Source of the DNA: Cohaesibacter intestini
GTDB taxonomy: Bacteria > Pseudomonadota > Alphaproteobacteria > Rhizobiales > Cohaesibacteraceae
NCBI RefSeq assembly: GCF_003324485.1
Contig: NZ_QODK01000004.1
Span: 310,001 to 374,000, forward strand
Direction: 5' to 3'
DNA length: 64,000 bases
Positions 20,358 through 30,129 of the stretch are shown piece by piece (position 1 is the stretch's first letter; each line of letters starts with the position of its first letter). The notes below the pieces were generated by a model. That model was not told the origin of the DNA. It did not search any database and worked only from the letters and a program-made list of their open reading frames with translations. A program made the translations under genes and the position numbers.

Positions 20358-21410
20358 ATGAGCCAAGCTGAGTTCGTGATCCGCCGCCCAGACGACTGGC
20401 ATCTGCATTTGCGCGATGGTGCCATGTTGAATGCTGTTCTGCCCCATACCAGCGCCAATTTCGCCCGTGCGATCATCATGCCCAATCTGGTGCCGCCAGT
20501 GGTCACCGTTGCCGATGCCACTGCTTACCGTGAGCGGATCATGGCGGCTTTGCCCGAAGGCCACCAGTTCGAGCCACTGATGACCCTTTATCTGACTGAA
20601 GCGACCGATCCGGCAGATGTGGAAGAGGGCGTGAAGCAAGGGCTGATCAAGGCGTTGAAGCTCTATCCTGCAGGGGCGACCACCAATTCGGACAGCGGCG
20701 TGCGGGTGATTGAAAAGATCTATCCGGTGCTTGAGAAAATGGCCGAGATCGGTGTGCCACTCTGCGTTCATGGGGAAGTGACGGACGCGGATATTGACAT
20801 TTATGACCGTGAGGCGGTGTTTATCGAGCGCGTCCTGTCGCCAATCCGGGATCGCTTTCCGGATTTGCGCATCGTGATGGAGCATATCACCACGGAAGAT
20901 GGGGTGGCGTTTGTCAATGAGGCGGGCGACAATATTGCGGCCACCATCACCACCCATCACCTGATCATCAACCGTAATGCCTATCTGGTCGGGGGCATCA
21001 AGCCGCATTATTATTGCCTGCCGGTGGCCAAGCGCGAGAAGCATCGTCTGGCCTTGCGGGCGGCGGCGACCTCGGGCCGTGCGAAATTCTTCCTTGGAAC
21101 CGATTCCGCACCGCATCCGACCCATGCCAAGGAAAGCGCCTGCGGCTGCGCGGGCATTTACACCTCGATCAACACAATCAGCTGTCTTGCCCATGTGTTT
21201 GAGGAAGAGGGTGCACTCGACAAGCTCGAAGCCTTTGCTTCGCTCAATGGTCCGGCTTTCTATCGTCTGCCGGTCAATGAAGAGACCATCCGCCTTTACA
21301 AGAGCGATGCGCCGCTGGAACTGCCCAGCACGGTGGCAGTTCAGAGTGAGACCGTGACGGTGTTTGATCCCGGTTTCCCGCTTCATTGGCGGCATGAAGA
21401 CATGCGCTAA
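20358..21410 (+). CDS. pyrC: Dihydroorotase (type II, E. coli PyrC-like)
   Basis: The 350-residue zinc enzyme of pyrimidine synthesis cyclises carbamoyl-aspartate. Metal-binding signatures are [10 protein letters not shown], the carbamylated Lys in [21 protein letters not shown], the later histidines in MEHITTEDG and [10 protein letters not shown], and GTDSAPHP. The length matches the compact enterobacterial type. GGAG six bases before 20358 supports that ATG over the in-frame one at 20331. A strong terminator follows. Confidence 0.95.
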   Translation: MSQAEFVIRRPDDWHLHLRDGAMLNAVLPHTSANFARAIIMPNLVPPVVTVADATAYRERIMAALPEGHQFEPLMTLYLTEATDPADVEEGVKQGLIKALKLYPAGATTNSDSGVRVIEKIYPVLEKMAEIGVPLCVHGEVTDADIDIYDREAVFIERVLSPIRDRFPDLRIVMEHITTEDGVAFVNEAGDNIAATITTHHLIINRNAYLVGGIKPHYYCLPVAKREKHRLALRAAATSGRAKFFLGTDSAPHPTHAKESACGCAGIYTSINTISCLAHVFEEEGALDKLEAFASLNGPAFYRLPVNEETIRLYKSDAPLELPSTVAVQSETVTVFDPGFPLHWRHEDMR

Positions 21411-21426
21411 GCCCTCTGAAGCAACG

Positions 21427-21463
21427 AAAAAAGCCCTGCCAACATCCGTCGGCAGGGCTTTTT
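21427..21463. terminator. Bidirectional terminator between pyrC and the stress-protein gene
   Basis: The stem AAAAAAGCCCTGCC (21427-21440) / GGCAGGGCTTTTT (21451-21463) has a 10-base loop and A/T runs on both sides. It suits both converging transcripts. Confidence 0.92.
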
Positions 21464-21477
21464 CTTGATGGGGTCGT

Positions 21478-21885
21478 TTAGCGAGTCACATGGACCGCGC
21501 AGTTGGCGTGGCGGACGACACGGGCGGCAGTGGAGCCGAGGAAATAGTCCTGCAAACCCGGACGGTGAGAGGCGACCACGATCAGATCAATGTCATGATC
21601 GTCGGCATATTCGACGATGGCTGTGCCTGCATGTCCGTCAATGACGACGATTTCGGCATCGGGGAAAATGGTGGCCTTTTCCTTCAGATCATGCTTGATC
21701 TTGTCGCGGGCCTCGATGCGCACTTCCTTGGGGACCTGGGCTGCCACATAGGCTGGTACTGCGTCAAGCACATGGATCAGGGTGACCTTGCCGCCCTGAT
21801 CAGCCAGCACTTTGGCTGCTGCCAAAGCGGCGGATGGATCATGGTCGGCGTCAAAGGCGACGGGAACCAGAATATTCTTGTACAT
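21478..21885 (-). CDS. Universal stress protein, UspA family
   Basis: A single 135-residue Usp domain: N-terminal YKNILVPVAFD, DLIVVASHRPG, and the C-terminal nucleotide-binding loop GSTAARVVRHANCAVHV, close to the G-2x-G-9x-G-S/T pattern but with the first glycines partly replaced (SHRPGLQDYFLGSTA). ATP binding is therefore plausible but not assured. GGAGGA precedes the ATG. Transcribed alone; the trigger is unknown. Confidence 0.92.
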   Translation of the reverse strand: MYKNILVPVAFDADHDPSAALAAAKVLADQGGKVTLIHVLDAVPAYVAAQVPKEVRIEARDKIKHDLKEKATIFPDAEIVVIDGHAGTAIVEYADDHDIDLIVVASHRPGLQDYFLGSTAARVVRHANCAVHVTR

Positions 21886-22277
21886 CTATTCCTCCACTCT
21901 GTGGAACAATCACGCCCCGGCCGGGATCGCTGTTCCAACTTGTTTCATTCGGGCCGCTGCAGCATTGGCGTCCTCATACGCTGATGCTGTGAATTTCGGT
22001 GGGTCGGCATGCTGCCTTTTGTCAGGCAATTGGCCGAAAAGATCAGCTTTGTTTTGTTGCTAGCTGAGTTCGGCCCTTATCATATCATGAGCCTCGTCTT
22101 CCAACACATTATTTCGCTATATCAATTCGTTGGAGTGTGTTGATGCTCTGTGGGATGGTGGGATCTTTGGCGGATGAGAGGCTTTGAGTTGTCGGCCGGT
22201 TGTGCTTGACCGCGCGATCCGCTCGCAGAATTTTTTCACTGCGAGCGGGCTTGTCAGAGTCTCTTCTCCGGGATGGA
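21886..22277. other. Intergenic region with a 10-bp hairpin downstream of the alcohol dehydrogenase
   Basis: About 390 bases. CCGCTCGCAG (22219-22228) and CTGCGAGCGG (22239-22248) form a perfect stem whose 10-base loop contains T6. It lies 30 bases past the stop of the minus-strand alcohol dehydrogenase and probably protects or ends that mRNA, although no U-run follows the stem. The rest holds the stress-protein promoter; no gene is seen. Confidence 0.55.
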
Positions 22278-23423
22278 TCAGAGCACGGCCTCGAACAGGG
22301 CACGGACATTGCCCGCATTCAGTTCAATCGGGTTGCCGCCGCAGGACGGATCCTTCAGCGCGCCTTCAATCAGTTTATCGATATCCGGGTCGGTGACCCC
22401 AAGGCCGGCCATACGCTTTGGAATGTTGAAGCTGTCGTTGAATTCATCGACAAAGGCGCAGAAGCCATCAAAGCCACCGCTGAGGCCGAGATATTCGGTG
22501 ACAATGTTGAAGCGGGCTTCAATGGCCGGGCGGTTAAATTGCAGCACTGCGGGCATGCAGACCGCGTTGGTGGTGCCGTGATGGGTGTGATACATGGCAC
22601 CGAGCGGGTGGCTGAGCGCATGAATAGCGCCAAGTCCCTTCTGGAAGGCGGTGGCACCCATGGCGGCGGCGGACATCATGTGGGCGCGGGCCTCGATGTC
22701 AGAGCCGTCCTTATAGGCGCGGGGCAGGTTTTCGACCACTAGGCGCATGCCTTCAAGCGCAATGCCCTGGCTCATTGGATGATAGAAGGGTGAGGAGAAG
22801 GCTTCCACGCAATGGGCAAAGGCATCAAGGCCTGTACCTGCGGTGATGGCTGGCGGCATGCCGACCGTTAGCTCCGGGTCACAGATGACGATGCTTGGCA
22901 GGACCTTTGGATGGAAGATGATTTTCTTCTCGTGGGTCTGGGAATTGGTGATGACGCTGGCGCGGCCGACTTCTGAGCCCGTGCCTGCAGTGGTTGGTAC
23001 GGCAACGATGGGCGCGATGGCGTCTGCATCGGCGCGGGTCCACCAGTCACCAATATCTTCAAAATCCCAGATCGGGCGGGTTTGGCCAGCCATGAAAGCG
23101 ACCATTTTTGCCAGATCAAGGCCAGAGCCACCGCCAAAAGCGATGACGCCATCATGGCCACCGGCCTTATAGGCAGCGACACCGGCATCGAGATTGTTCT
23201 CGTTCGGGTTCGGGTCCACCTCGCTGAAGATGGCGCGGCCAAGGCCTGCGGCTTCCATCACATCGAGGGTGGACTGGGTGACAGGCAAAGCGGCAAGGCC
23301 CCGGTCGGTGACCAGCAGCGGCTTGGTGATGCCAGCCTGCGCACAGGCTGCGCCCAACTCCGCGATGCGACCCGCACCGAATTTGATGGCGGTTGGGTAA
23401 TTCCAGTTTCCTACGAGATTCAT
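22278..23423 (-). CDS. Iron-containing alcohol dehydrogenase
   Basis: The 381-residue enzyme is of the group III (Fe-ADH) family. Visible are the NAD-binding GGGSGLDLAKM and PTTAGTGSEV segments and the metal ligands in LDAFAHCVEAF and ALSHPLGAMYHTHHG. It oxidises an alcohol or reduces an aldehyde in the cytoplasm. Its start overlaps the aldehyde dehydrogenase stop by four bases (ATGA), so alcohol and aldehyde oxidation are coupled. As the last gene of the TRAP/ligase operon it probably acts on a substrate carrying a hydroxyl group; see the operon finding. Confidence 0.92.
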   Translation of the reverse strand: MNLVGNWNYPTAIKFGAGRIAELGAACAQAGITKPLLVTDRGLAALPVTQSTLDVMEAAGLGRAIFSEVDPNPNENNLDAGVAAYKAGGHDGVIAFGGGSGLDLAKMVAFMAGQTRPIWDFEDIGDWWTRADADAIAPIVAVPTTAGTGSEVGRASVITNSQTHEKKIIFHPKVLPSIVICDPELTVGMPPAITAGTGLDAFAHCVEAFSSPFYHPMSQGIALEGMRLVVENLPRAYKDGSDIEARAHMMSAAAMGATAFQKGLGAIHALSHPLGAMYHTHHGTTNAVCMPAVLQFNRPAIEARFNIVTEYLGLSGGFDGFCAFVDEFNDSFNIPKRMAGLGVTDPDIDKLIEGALKDPSCGGNPIELNAGNVRALFEAVL

Positions 23424-24799
23424 TTGGTCACCTTCTTGAGATGATAAGATTTTGGACGGGTCAGATTGTGGAAGCCGATGACCGACAAACCACCGCCGCG
23501 ACCAGTTTGTTTGCAGCCGGTCCAGCAGAGGCCCGGATCGAGATAGTCGGCGCGATTCATGAACACGGTGCCGGTTTCGATCTGGTCACCAACCGCAATG
23601 GCGCGGTCGACATCTTGGGTCCAGAGGCTGGCGGTGAGGCCGAAGTCGCTGTCATTCATCAGGGCGATGGCTTCTGCATCATCCTTGACCTTCATGATGC
23701 CGACGACCGGGCCGAAGCTTTCCTCGCGCATCACTCGCATGTCATGGGTGACATTGGTCAGGATTTGCGGGGTCAAATATGCGCCGCCGTCATCTTCAGC
23801 AAAGGTGTCGATATGGGCGACGGCTCCGGCCTTAAGGGCCTCGGCGATCTGGGCACGGACTTCGTCGGCAAAGCGCACATTGGCCATCGGGCCCATGGTG
23901 GTTTCCGCGTCGAGCGGGTTGCCCAGCTTGTAGCCTTTGACAATGGCAATGGCTTTCTCAAGGAAAGCATCATAGAGGCTCTCATGGACATAGATCCGCT
24001 CGATGCCACAGCAACATTGGCCGGAATTGAACATGGCGCCATCGATCAGGGTGTCGACGGCGGCGTCCAGATCCGCATCTTCCATCACATAGCCCGGATC
24101 CTTGCCGCCAAGCTCGGTGCCAACACCGGTAAAGGTGCCCGCGGCCGCCTGTTCCATCGCCACGCCACCGCCAACGGAGCCGGTGAAATTGATGAAATCG
24201 AAGCTGTTGTCGGCGATCAGGGCCGAGGTGGTGCCATGATCAAGGAAGAGATTCTGGAACACATCTTCCGGCACGCCAGCTGCATGGAAGGCTTCGGCCA
24301 TGCGCTCACCGACCAGCAGGGTCTGGGTGGCATGTTTCAGCATCACTGTGTTGCCTGCGATCAGTGCCGGAGCAACCGTGTTGATGGCGGTCATGAAAGG
24401 ATAGTTCCAAGGGGCGACCACAAAGACCACGCCTTGGGGGATGCGCTTGATGAAGCGTTTGAAGGTGGCATCTTCGCCCACTTCGATATCGGCCAGCGAC
24501 TCTTCGGCAATCTTGGCCATGTGCGAGGCGCGCTCGTTGAAGCCTCCAAATTCGCCGCCATAGCGCACTGGACGACCCATCATTTTGGCCAGTTCTGGCA
24601 CGATGGTGTCATTCATCTCGCCCACTTTGGCAACGCCCGCCATGACAAGCGCGATGCGTTCGCTCAATGGGCGCGCGGCCCATGCGGTTTGGGCTGTGCG
24701 GGCCTTGTTGACGGCCTCTTTTGCTGCCTCGAGCGACAGGGCCGGTCTTTCGGCAAAGACCGATCCGTCGATTGGCGAGATACAGGTCAGCATCTTCAT
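23420..24799 (-). CDS. NAD(P)-dependent aldehyde dehydrogenase
   Basis: The 459-residue member of the ALDH superfamily has the catalytic Glu in ELGGKDPGYV, the nucleophilic Cys in NSGQCCCG, VVAPWNYPFMTAIN, INFTGSVGGG and EESFGPVVGI. It resembles the gamma-glutamyl-aldehyde, betaine-aldehyde and succinate-semialdehyde branch, but the substrate cannot be read from sequence. It sits between the glutamine-synthetase-like ligase and the alcohol dehydrogenase, so it likely oxidises the aldehyde made by the latter to an acid. Confidence 0.93.
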   Translation of the reverse strand: MKMLTCISPIDGSVFAERPALSLEAAKEAVNKARTAQTAWAARPLSERIALVMAGVAKVGEMNDTIVPELAKMMGRPVRYGGEFGGFNERASHMAKIAEESLADIEVGEDATFKRFIKRIPQGVVFVVAPWNYPFMTAINTVAPALIAGNTVMLKHATQTLLVGERMAEAFHAAGVPEDVFQNLFLDHGTTSALIADNSFDFINFTGSVGGGVAMEQAAAGTFTGVGTELGGKDPGYVMEDADLDAAVDTLIDGAMFNSGQCCCGIERIYVHESLYDAFLEKAIAIVKGYKLGNPLDAETTMGPMANVRFADEVRAQIAEALKAGAVAHIDTFAEDDGGAYLTPQILTNVTHDMRVMREESFGPVVGIMKVKDDAEAIALMNDSDFGLTASLWTQDVDRAIAVGDQIETGTVFMNRADYLDPGLCWTGCKQTGRGGGLSVIGFHNLTRPKSYHLKKVTK

Positions 24800-24826
24800 T
24801 CTTTACGTCCTTGACTGGTGCGGCGG

Positions 24827-26176
24827 TTAGGCTTTTTCAAAACCGCGCGCGATTTCATAGTCGGTTACAACCCGGTTGAAGTCTTCAATTTCCCATTCTG
24901 CCGCGCGGGCATAATGGTCGATTACCTCGTCGCCCATCGCTTCGCGCAGCATGGCTGATTGCATCAGACTGTCGCGGGCGTCCCGCAGGCTGCGCGGGAT
25001 GTGATGGGCTTCATCATCGCTATAGGCGTCGCCAGCAAAGGCGGCGGGCAATTCAAGCTTTTCCTCGATCCCCTTGAGACCGGCAGCCAGCATGGCGGCA
25101 AGGCCGAGATAGGGGTTCATATCGGCACCCGGTGTGCGACATTCAACCCGCACCCCCTTGGTGCCATCGCCACAAAGACGGAAGGCAGCGGTGCGGTTGT
25201 CGACAGACCAGACAATTTGGGTAGGCGCAAAGGTGCCTTTGGCAAAGCGTTTGTAGCTGTTGATGTAAGGCGCCAGAAAATAGGTATAGTCGGAGGCATA
25301 TTTGATCAGCCCGGCCATATAATGATCCATCAATTCGGACTTGGCGAGAGGCTTTGAGGGGTCATAGAAGGCATTGTCCCCATCCTTCCAGATCGACTGG
25401 TGAACATGGGAGGCGCTGCCGACGCGGTCCTGATGCCATTTGGGCAGGAAACTGGCGGCCACTCCATGCTGATGGGCGATTTCCTTGATGCCATGCTTGG
25501 CGATGGTGTGATGATCGGCGGTCGCCAGAGCCTCGGCATATTTGACATTCAGCTCTTCCTGACCGGCTTCGGCTTCGCCTTTCGAGCCTTCGATCGGGAT
25601 GCCCATCTCGCGCAGATGATTGCGGATCGGGCGCATCACAAACTCTTCCTTCGAGGTCTGGAAGATGTGGTAATCCTCGTTATAGTTCGAGATCGTTTCC
25701 AGCTTGAAGCCGTTGCGGGCAATCTCATCATGGGTGCCGTTGAAGAGGAAAAATTCAAGCTCGGTCGCCATCACGGCATCAAAGCCAAGGGCTTTGGCGC
25801 GGGCGATCTGCTTTTTGAGCATTTCACGCGGGGCGTGGGCCACTGGTTGGTGGCTGTGATGGTCGATCACGTCACACAGCACCATGGCGGTGCCCTCCAG
25901 CCACGGCATCGGGCGGATTGTGCTGAGGTCGGGTTTCATCACATAGTCGCCATAACCGCTTTGCCAGCTCGTCGAGCGATAGCCGTCCGGGGTCGCCATG
26001 GCCAGATCGGTGGCGAGCAGATAGTTGCAGCAATGGGTTTCATCCTCGGCAATGTCGAGAAAGGCCTCGGCATGGAAGCGCTTGCCCATAAGGCGGCCCT
26101 GCATGTCGACCATGCAAACCAGAACGGTATCGATGCTTTTGCCAGCAATGGCTTGTTTCAGTTCTTCAAAAGTCAT
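24827..26176 (-). CDS. Glutamine synthetase family ligase (gamma-glutamyl-amine synthetase-like)
   Basis: The 449-residue protein has the GS fold: VDMQGRLMGKR near the N-terminus, metal-binding ATELEFFLF and GQEELNVKYAEAL, ASHVHQSIW (the HxH region) and RVECRTPGADMNPYL. It lacks the adenylylation site of GlnA. Such divergent members (PuuA, IpuC, GlnA3/4) attach glutamate through its gamma-carboxyl to an amine rather than to ammonia. The frame extends 17 codons upstream, but the ATG at 26176 follows GGAAAG and matches family length. Neighbours are aldehyde dehydrogenase and a TRAP receptor. The amine is unknown. Confidence 0.88.
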   Translation of the reverse strand: MTFEELKQAIAGKSIDTVLVCMVDMQGRLMGKRFHAEAFLDIAEDETHCCNYLLATDLAMATPDGYRSTSWQSGYGDYVMKPDLSTIRPMPWLEGTAMVLCDVIDHHSHQPVAHAPREMLKKQIARAKALGFDAVMATELEFFLFNGTHDEIARNGFKLETISNYNEDYHIFQTSKEEFVMRPIRNHLREMGIPIEGSKGEAEAGQEELNVKYAEALATADHHTIAKHGIKEIAHQHGVAASFLPKWHQDRVGSASHVHQSIWKDGDNAFYDPSKPLAKSELMDHYMAGLIKYASDYTYFLAPYINSYKRFAKGTFAPTQIVWSVDNRTAAFRLCGDGTKGVRVECRTPGADMNPYLGLAAMLAAGLKGIEEKLELPAAFAGDAYSDDEAHHIPRSLRDARDSLMQSAMLREAMGDEVIDHYARAAEWEIEDFNRVVTDYEIARGFEKA

Positions 26177-26230
26177 GGCGTGCTTTCCATAAGGGAGCCG
26201 AAGGCGGCGAGCCGCCTTCGGTGACACTCA

Positions 26231-27268
26231 TCAGGAGTAACGATAAGGACGGCCGGCTTTTTGCATGTCGGCGTTGTATTTCTTGATGATTTCAACAACC
26301 TTGGCCTTGGTTTCGGACTCGGCTGCGATCTCATCCCAGAATTTGACAGCGGCTTCTTCAACCTGCGCCCATTCGGCATCGGGAATGGAGGTCAGTTTCA
26401 TCTTGGTGCCATCAACGCGCAGGGATGCTTCACCACCCCAGTACCACCACTGACGGTAATAGTGAGACTGGTCACAGCAGACGCGGAACAAGGTCTGGAG
26501 ATCTTCCGGCAACTCGTTCCAGCGGCCCATATTGGCGAAGAAGGAGCCAGCCCATGCGCCGGAAATGTTGTTGGTCAGGAAGTAGTTGGTCACGTCTGCC
26601 CAGCCAACGGTGTAATCTTCGGTGATGCCGGACCATGCGATGCCGTCAAGCTCGCCGGTCTGGACTGCCACTTCGATGTCTTCCCATGGCAGGGTGACTG
26701 GCACCACGCCAAACTGGCTGAGGAAACGGCCAGCGGTCGGGAAGGTGAAGACGCGCTTGCCTTTGAGGTCGGCGAGCGAGTTGATTGGATCTTTTGTGGC
26801 GAAGTGGCAAGGATCCCAGGAACCGGCGGAGATGTGCTTGACGCCGACTTTGGAATATTCCGCGTCCCAGATCTCATTCAGGCCATACTGGTTGAACAGC
26901 ACAGGCACGTCGAGGCTATAGCGCGAGGCAAAGGGGAAGTAGCCGCCGAACACGGTCACGTCGGTTGGCGATGCCATGGAATCATCGTCAGACTGAACCG
27001 CATCAATGGTGCCGCGCTGCAGGGCACGGAACAGCTCGCCGGTTGGGACCAGCTGATCGGCATAGAAAAGCTCGATCTGCATGCGGTCGCCAGCGATCTG
27101 GTTGAACATCTTGATGGCTGGATCAATCACGTGTGCTGCCAATGCCGGACCGGCATAGGTCTGCATGCGCCATTTGATGGTGCTGCTTGCGATCGCTGGA
27201 GCTGCCAGAGGCGCGGTGGCCGCACCGATTGCAGCTGTCTTCAAAAAATTACGTCTCGAGGTAGTCAT
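26231..27268 (-). CDS. TRAP transporter substrate-binding protein (DctP family, Tat signal)
   Basis: The 345-residue protein begins with a twin-arginine signal (TSRRNFLKTAA, cleavage after PAIAS near residue 28), so it is probably exported folded. The DctP fold is supported by LADLKGKRVFTFPTAGRFLSQFG, seen as DLKGKRVF then GRFLSQFG, and GELDGIAWSG. The sequence resembles the branch with TakP-type and related receptors for carboxylates, but ligand residues cannot be assigned. It follows the membrane subunits on the same strand, 107 bases after dctM. Confidence 0.9.
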   Translation of the reverse strand: MTTSRRNFLKTAAIGAATAPLAAPAIASSTIKWRMQTYAGPALAAHVIDPAIKMFNQIAGDRMQIELFYADQLVPTGELFRALQRGTIDAVQSDDDSMASPTDVTVFGGYFPFASRYSLDVPVLFNQYGLNEIWDAEYSKVGVKHISAGSWDPCHFATKDPINSLADLKGKRVFTFPTAGRFLSQFGVVPVTLPWEDIEVAVQTGELDGIAWSGITEDYTVGWADVTNYFLTNNISGAWAGSFFANMGRWNELPEDLQTLFRVCCDQSHYYRQWWYWGGEASLRVDGTKMKLTSIPDAEWAQVEEAAVKFWDEIAAESETKAKVVEIIKKYNADMQKAGRPYRYS

Positions 27269-27375
27269 CGTTCGTCTCCGTTAAGGTGATTGCGGTTTCT
27301 TTTTCAGAAACTCTTGGGGTTTATTCGGTAGATTGCTTCAGGGTCTTTTCTTGTTATTGGCTTTCAAACGCATCC

Positions 27376-28695
27376 TTACTTGCCATAGACGGTTTCGGGC
27401 AGCCACAGAGCGATCTGTGGGAAGACCATGATGATGGTCAGGGCAATGACCATGACGACCACGAAAGGCAGGATGGATTTGTAAATGTCGCGTAGGCTAA
27501 TTTCCGGTGGCGCCATGGCGCGCATCAGGAACAGGTTATAGCCGAAGGGCGGCGTCATATAGGCGATCTGGGTGGTGATGGTATAAAGCACCCCATACCA
27601 GATGAGATCGAAGCCCAGAGCTCCGACCAGTGGCACATAGAGCGGGGCGACAATCACCAACATGGCGGTGTCATCAAGGAAGGTGCCCATCAAGATGAAG
27701 CTCAGCTGCATCAGGATCAGGATCATCCAGGGGGACAAGCCCATTTGTTCGGTGAAGAGATTGTCGATGGCCTTCACGGCCCCCAGCCCATCAAAGATCG
27801 CACCGAAGCCAAGGGCGGCCAGGATGATCCACATGAACATGCAGGAAATGCCCAGAGTCTGACGGGTGCAGGTCTGGAAGATTTTCCATGTCATGCGGCG
27901 TTTGAGGATTGAGGCCGCGAGTGCGGTGAGAGCCCCAATGGCAGAACTTTCGACCAAGGAGGTCCAGCCATTGACGAACGGCACCATCATGGCGGCGAAA
28001 ATGGCCAGTGGCAGGACACCCGCACCCAGCAGGCGCAGTTTTTCCTCGCGCGGCACGTCGGTGGCGTCTTTCAAGGCCGGGCCAAGCTCGGGCTGGAGAC
28101 GGCAGCGGATCCAGATATACAGGATGAACATCGCCGCCATCATCAGGCCGGGTAGAATGCCAGCCAACCACAATTGACCGACCGGCTGACGGGCAATCAT
28201 CGCATAGAGGACCAGAACCACCGATGGGGGCACCAGAATGCCAAGTGAGGAGCCAGCCTGAATGACCCCTGTGACCATGATCTTGTCATAGCCACGGCGC
28301 AACAGCTCAGGCAGGGCGATGGTGGCCCCAATCGCCATGCCAGCAACGGACAGGCCATTCATCGCTGAGATCAGCACCATCAGGCCGATGGTGCCCATGG
28401 CGAGGCCGCCATTCACATTGCCGAACCAGACATGGAACATGCGGTAAAGGTCGTCCGCCAGACGGCTTTCAGACAGCACGTAGCCCATGAAAATAAACAT
28501 CGGCAGGGTCAATAGCGGATACCATTTCATCAGCTTCATGGCGGCCGAGAAGGGGATGTCCTGCCCACCGGTGCCCCAAAGGGCAATGGCGGAAATGGCC
28601 GCGATGGCCCCAATCGCGCCAAAAACGCGCTGACCGGAAAAGAGCATCAGCATCATCGATGCAAACATGAAAAGGGCGATATGCTCCTGGCTCAT
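27376..28695 (-). CDS. TRAP transporter large permease (DctM)
   Basis: A 439-residue protein with about twelve transmembrane segments and family motifs GSSLGILVPPSVVLVLYA and DTAMLVIVAPLYVPL plus TPPFGYNLF near the end. It is the ion-coupled transport subunit. The open frame continues 44 codons upstream, but that part is a shadow of dctQ; the ATG at 28695 overlaps the dctQ stop (ATGA). Confidence 0.93.
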   Translation of the reverse strand: MSQEHIALFMFASMMLMLFSGQRVFGAIGAIAAISAIALWGTGGQDIPFSAAMKLMKWYPLLTLPMFIFMGYVLSESRLADDLYRMFHVWFGNVNGGLAMGTIGLMVLISAMNGLSVAGMAIGATIALPELLRRGYDKIMVTGVIQAGSSLGILVPPSVVLVLYAMIARQPVGQLWLAGILPGLMMAAMFILYIWIRCRLQPELGPALKDATDVPREEKLRLLGAGVLPLAIFAAMMVPFVNGWTSLVESSAIGALTALAASILKRRMTWKIFQTCTRQTLGISCMFMWIILAALGFGAIFDGLGAVKAIDNLFTEQMGLSPWMILILMQLSFILMGTFLDDTAMLVIVAPLYVPLVGALGFDLIWYGVLYTITTQIAYMTPPFGYNLFLMRAMAPPEISLRDIYKSILPFVVVMVIALTIIMVFPQIALWLPETVYGK

Positions 28696-29282
28696 TCTTT
28701 GGCCTCCGGAATGGTGTGCCCGTTGAGACGCAGAATGTCTTTGCAGAGCTCGGAAATGGATTGCAGGAGCATCATCAGGATGCCGATGATCATGATGGCC
28801 TTGATGGGCCAGGCATAAGGACGCCAAGCGGTGGAGGAGCGTTCAAGGCGGCCGATTTTCTCGCTGCCATCGATCAGGCCCAGAAAATAGTCGATCGGCT
28901 CCATGCCCCAATAGCCCAGCGAATAGGCTGTCGAGCCAAGCGCGCCATAGAGCAGGACACCGAGATAGAAGATCAGGAACATCACCGTGAAGCAATCCAC
29001 AGCGGCCTTGCGACGGATGGTCCAGTCCCCATAGAAGAGATCCATGCGGACATTGGAGCCCATCAATAGAGAATAGGGTCCGCCCAGCATATAATAGGCG
29101 ACCATGGCGAACTGGGCCATTTCCAGCGTCCAGAGCGATGGTTGGAAGAAGGTCTTCGAGATCGAGGACCAGAGCAGGATCGCCATCAGGACAAACACGC
29201 CATACATCACGAAACGGCCAACGCGGAGGTTGAAACCGTCAATGATGTCGACGAAGCGAAGAAGCGGTGTCATGGGTGTCAT
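28692..29282 (-). CDS. TRAP transporter small permease (DctQ)
   Basis: A 196-residue protein with four hydrophobic segments and a long loop after the third. It pairs with DctM and the binding protein. The ATG at 29282 overlaps the stop of the N-formylglutamate amidohydrolase gene (ATGA); a second ATG three codons on is also possible. Sequence conservation in DctQ is low, so the call relies on topology, length and the neighbouring dctM. Confidence 0.88.
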   Translation of the reverse strand: MTPMTPLLRFVDIIDGFNLRVGRFVMYGVFVLMAILLWSSISKTFFQPSLWTLEMAQFAMVAYYMLGGPYSLLMGSNVRMDLFYGDWTIRRKAAVDCFTVMFLIFYLGVLLYGALGSTAYSLGYWGMEPIDYFLGLIDGSEKIGRLERSSTAWRPYAWPIKAIMIIGILMMLLQSISELCKDILRLNGHTIPEAKE

Positions 29283-30055
29283 GGGGACACCTGCCTTAAT
29301 CGTTCAAGAGCCTCTTGGGAGCGGAGGATGGAACGGGAGAGGTGATTTGCCATTGTGATTGCTTTTTCTTTTGTATTGATCAAGTCGTTGCGGATTTCGA
29401 TCATTGTCGAATCCAGCCCATGGTCTTCGCCATGTTTTCTCAGACTGTAGGTGACACCGTCGGTGGCGTCATAAGGTTGGTTGAGGGCGGTCATGAATTG
29501 CCCCTCGGCGGTTTCGATGGATTGCATCGCTTCGCTGAAGGCGGAGGACTTGTCGAACAGGAAGCCGATTTCCACTTCCCGGCGGCCGCCATGATAGATT
29601 GGCGTGAAGCTGTGAATGGTCAGAATGGTCAGGGCATCGCCAACGCGCTCGCGCTGGGTGCGCACCAGTTCCGCTGCGGTGTTGTGGAACGGGTTGTGAA
29701 TGAGGCCGAAACGGTTTTGGCGTTCGCCATCGGTCAGATCTTCATTGCCCGGAACGGCGAAAATTTCACTCTTGGCGGGCATGGCATCGGGGGCTTCGAG
29801 CGGGCGGTTGCAATCATAGACCAGACGGGAGACGCCACCAGCCACCAAAGGGGCATCAAGCAGGTCGGACAGGGCTGTGGCAACATCCAGCGCACCGATG
29901 TCCCATGCAGCATGGGAGGTGGCGGTTTCGGTGTCTATTCCTAATCCGTTGAATTCAGTGGGAATATGCAGGGAGGCATGCTCGCAAAGCAACACAAAGG
30001 GCGCGGATCCTGTTGTCCGATGCAGATGAACTGGCGACCAAATGGCTTCGGGCAT
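29279..30055 (-). CDS. N-formylglutamate amidohydrolase family protein
   Basis: The 258-residue zinc hydrolase of the HutG/FGase family shows LCEHASLHIP, DIGALDVA, SRLVYDCNRP, HSFTPIYHGG and, late, STMIEIRNDLI. Known members release glutamate from N-formylglutamate. No histidine-utilisation gene is near. Here it is first in the operon with a gamma-glutamyl-ligase-like protein, so it may cleave an N-acyl- or gamma-glutamyl compound (inference). GGAGT precedes the ATG at 30055. It is divergent from the RpiR regulator across 100 bases. Confidence 0.88.
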   Translation of the reverse strand: MPEAIWSPVHLHRTTGSAPFVLLCEHASLHIPTEFNGLGIDTETATSHAAWDIGALDVATALSDLLDAPLVAGGVSRLVYDCNRPLEAPDAMPAKSEIFAVPGNEDLTDGERQNRFGLIHNPFHNTAAELVRTQRERVGDALTILTIHSFTPIYHGGRREVEIGFLFDKSSAFSEAMQSIETAEGQFMTALNQPYDATDGVTYSLRKHGEDHGLDSTMIEIRNDLINTKEKAITMANHLSRSILRSQEALERLRQVSP

Positions 30056-30129
30056 TCTACTTACTCCCTGTTAACTTCTGTAAAGAAAACTACATGCCGG
30101 GCACCAGTGTCAATTTTTTTCTGTATTTT

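Noticed and set aside
22102-22142. CAACACA/TGTGTTG dyad as an operator
   Set aside because: Short arms and a long spacer in a region with no nearby regulator; could be chance.
23393-24814. Plus-strand open frame of about 473 codons opposite the aldehyde dehydrogenase
   Set aside because: The minus-strand gene has intact catalytic motifs; the antisense frame is low-complexity and unlike any known protein.
26261-27289. Plus-strand open frame opposite the TRAP receptor
   Set aside because: Mirror of a clear DctP-family gene with a Tat signal; no independent support.
29279-30055. Histidine utilisation (hutG)
   Set aside because: No other hut gene is present; neighbours are TRAP and ligase genes.
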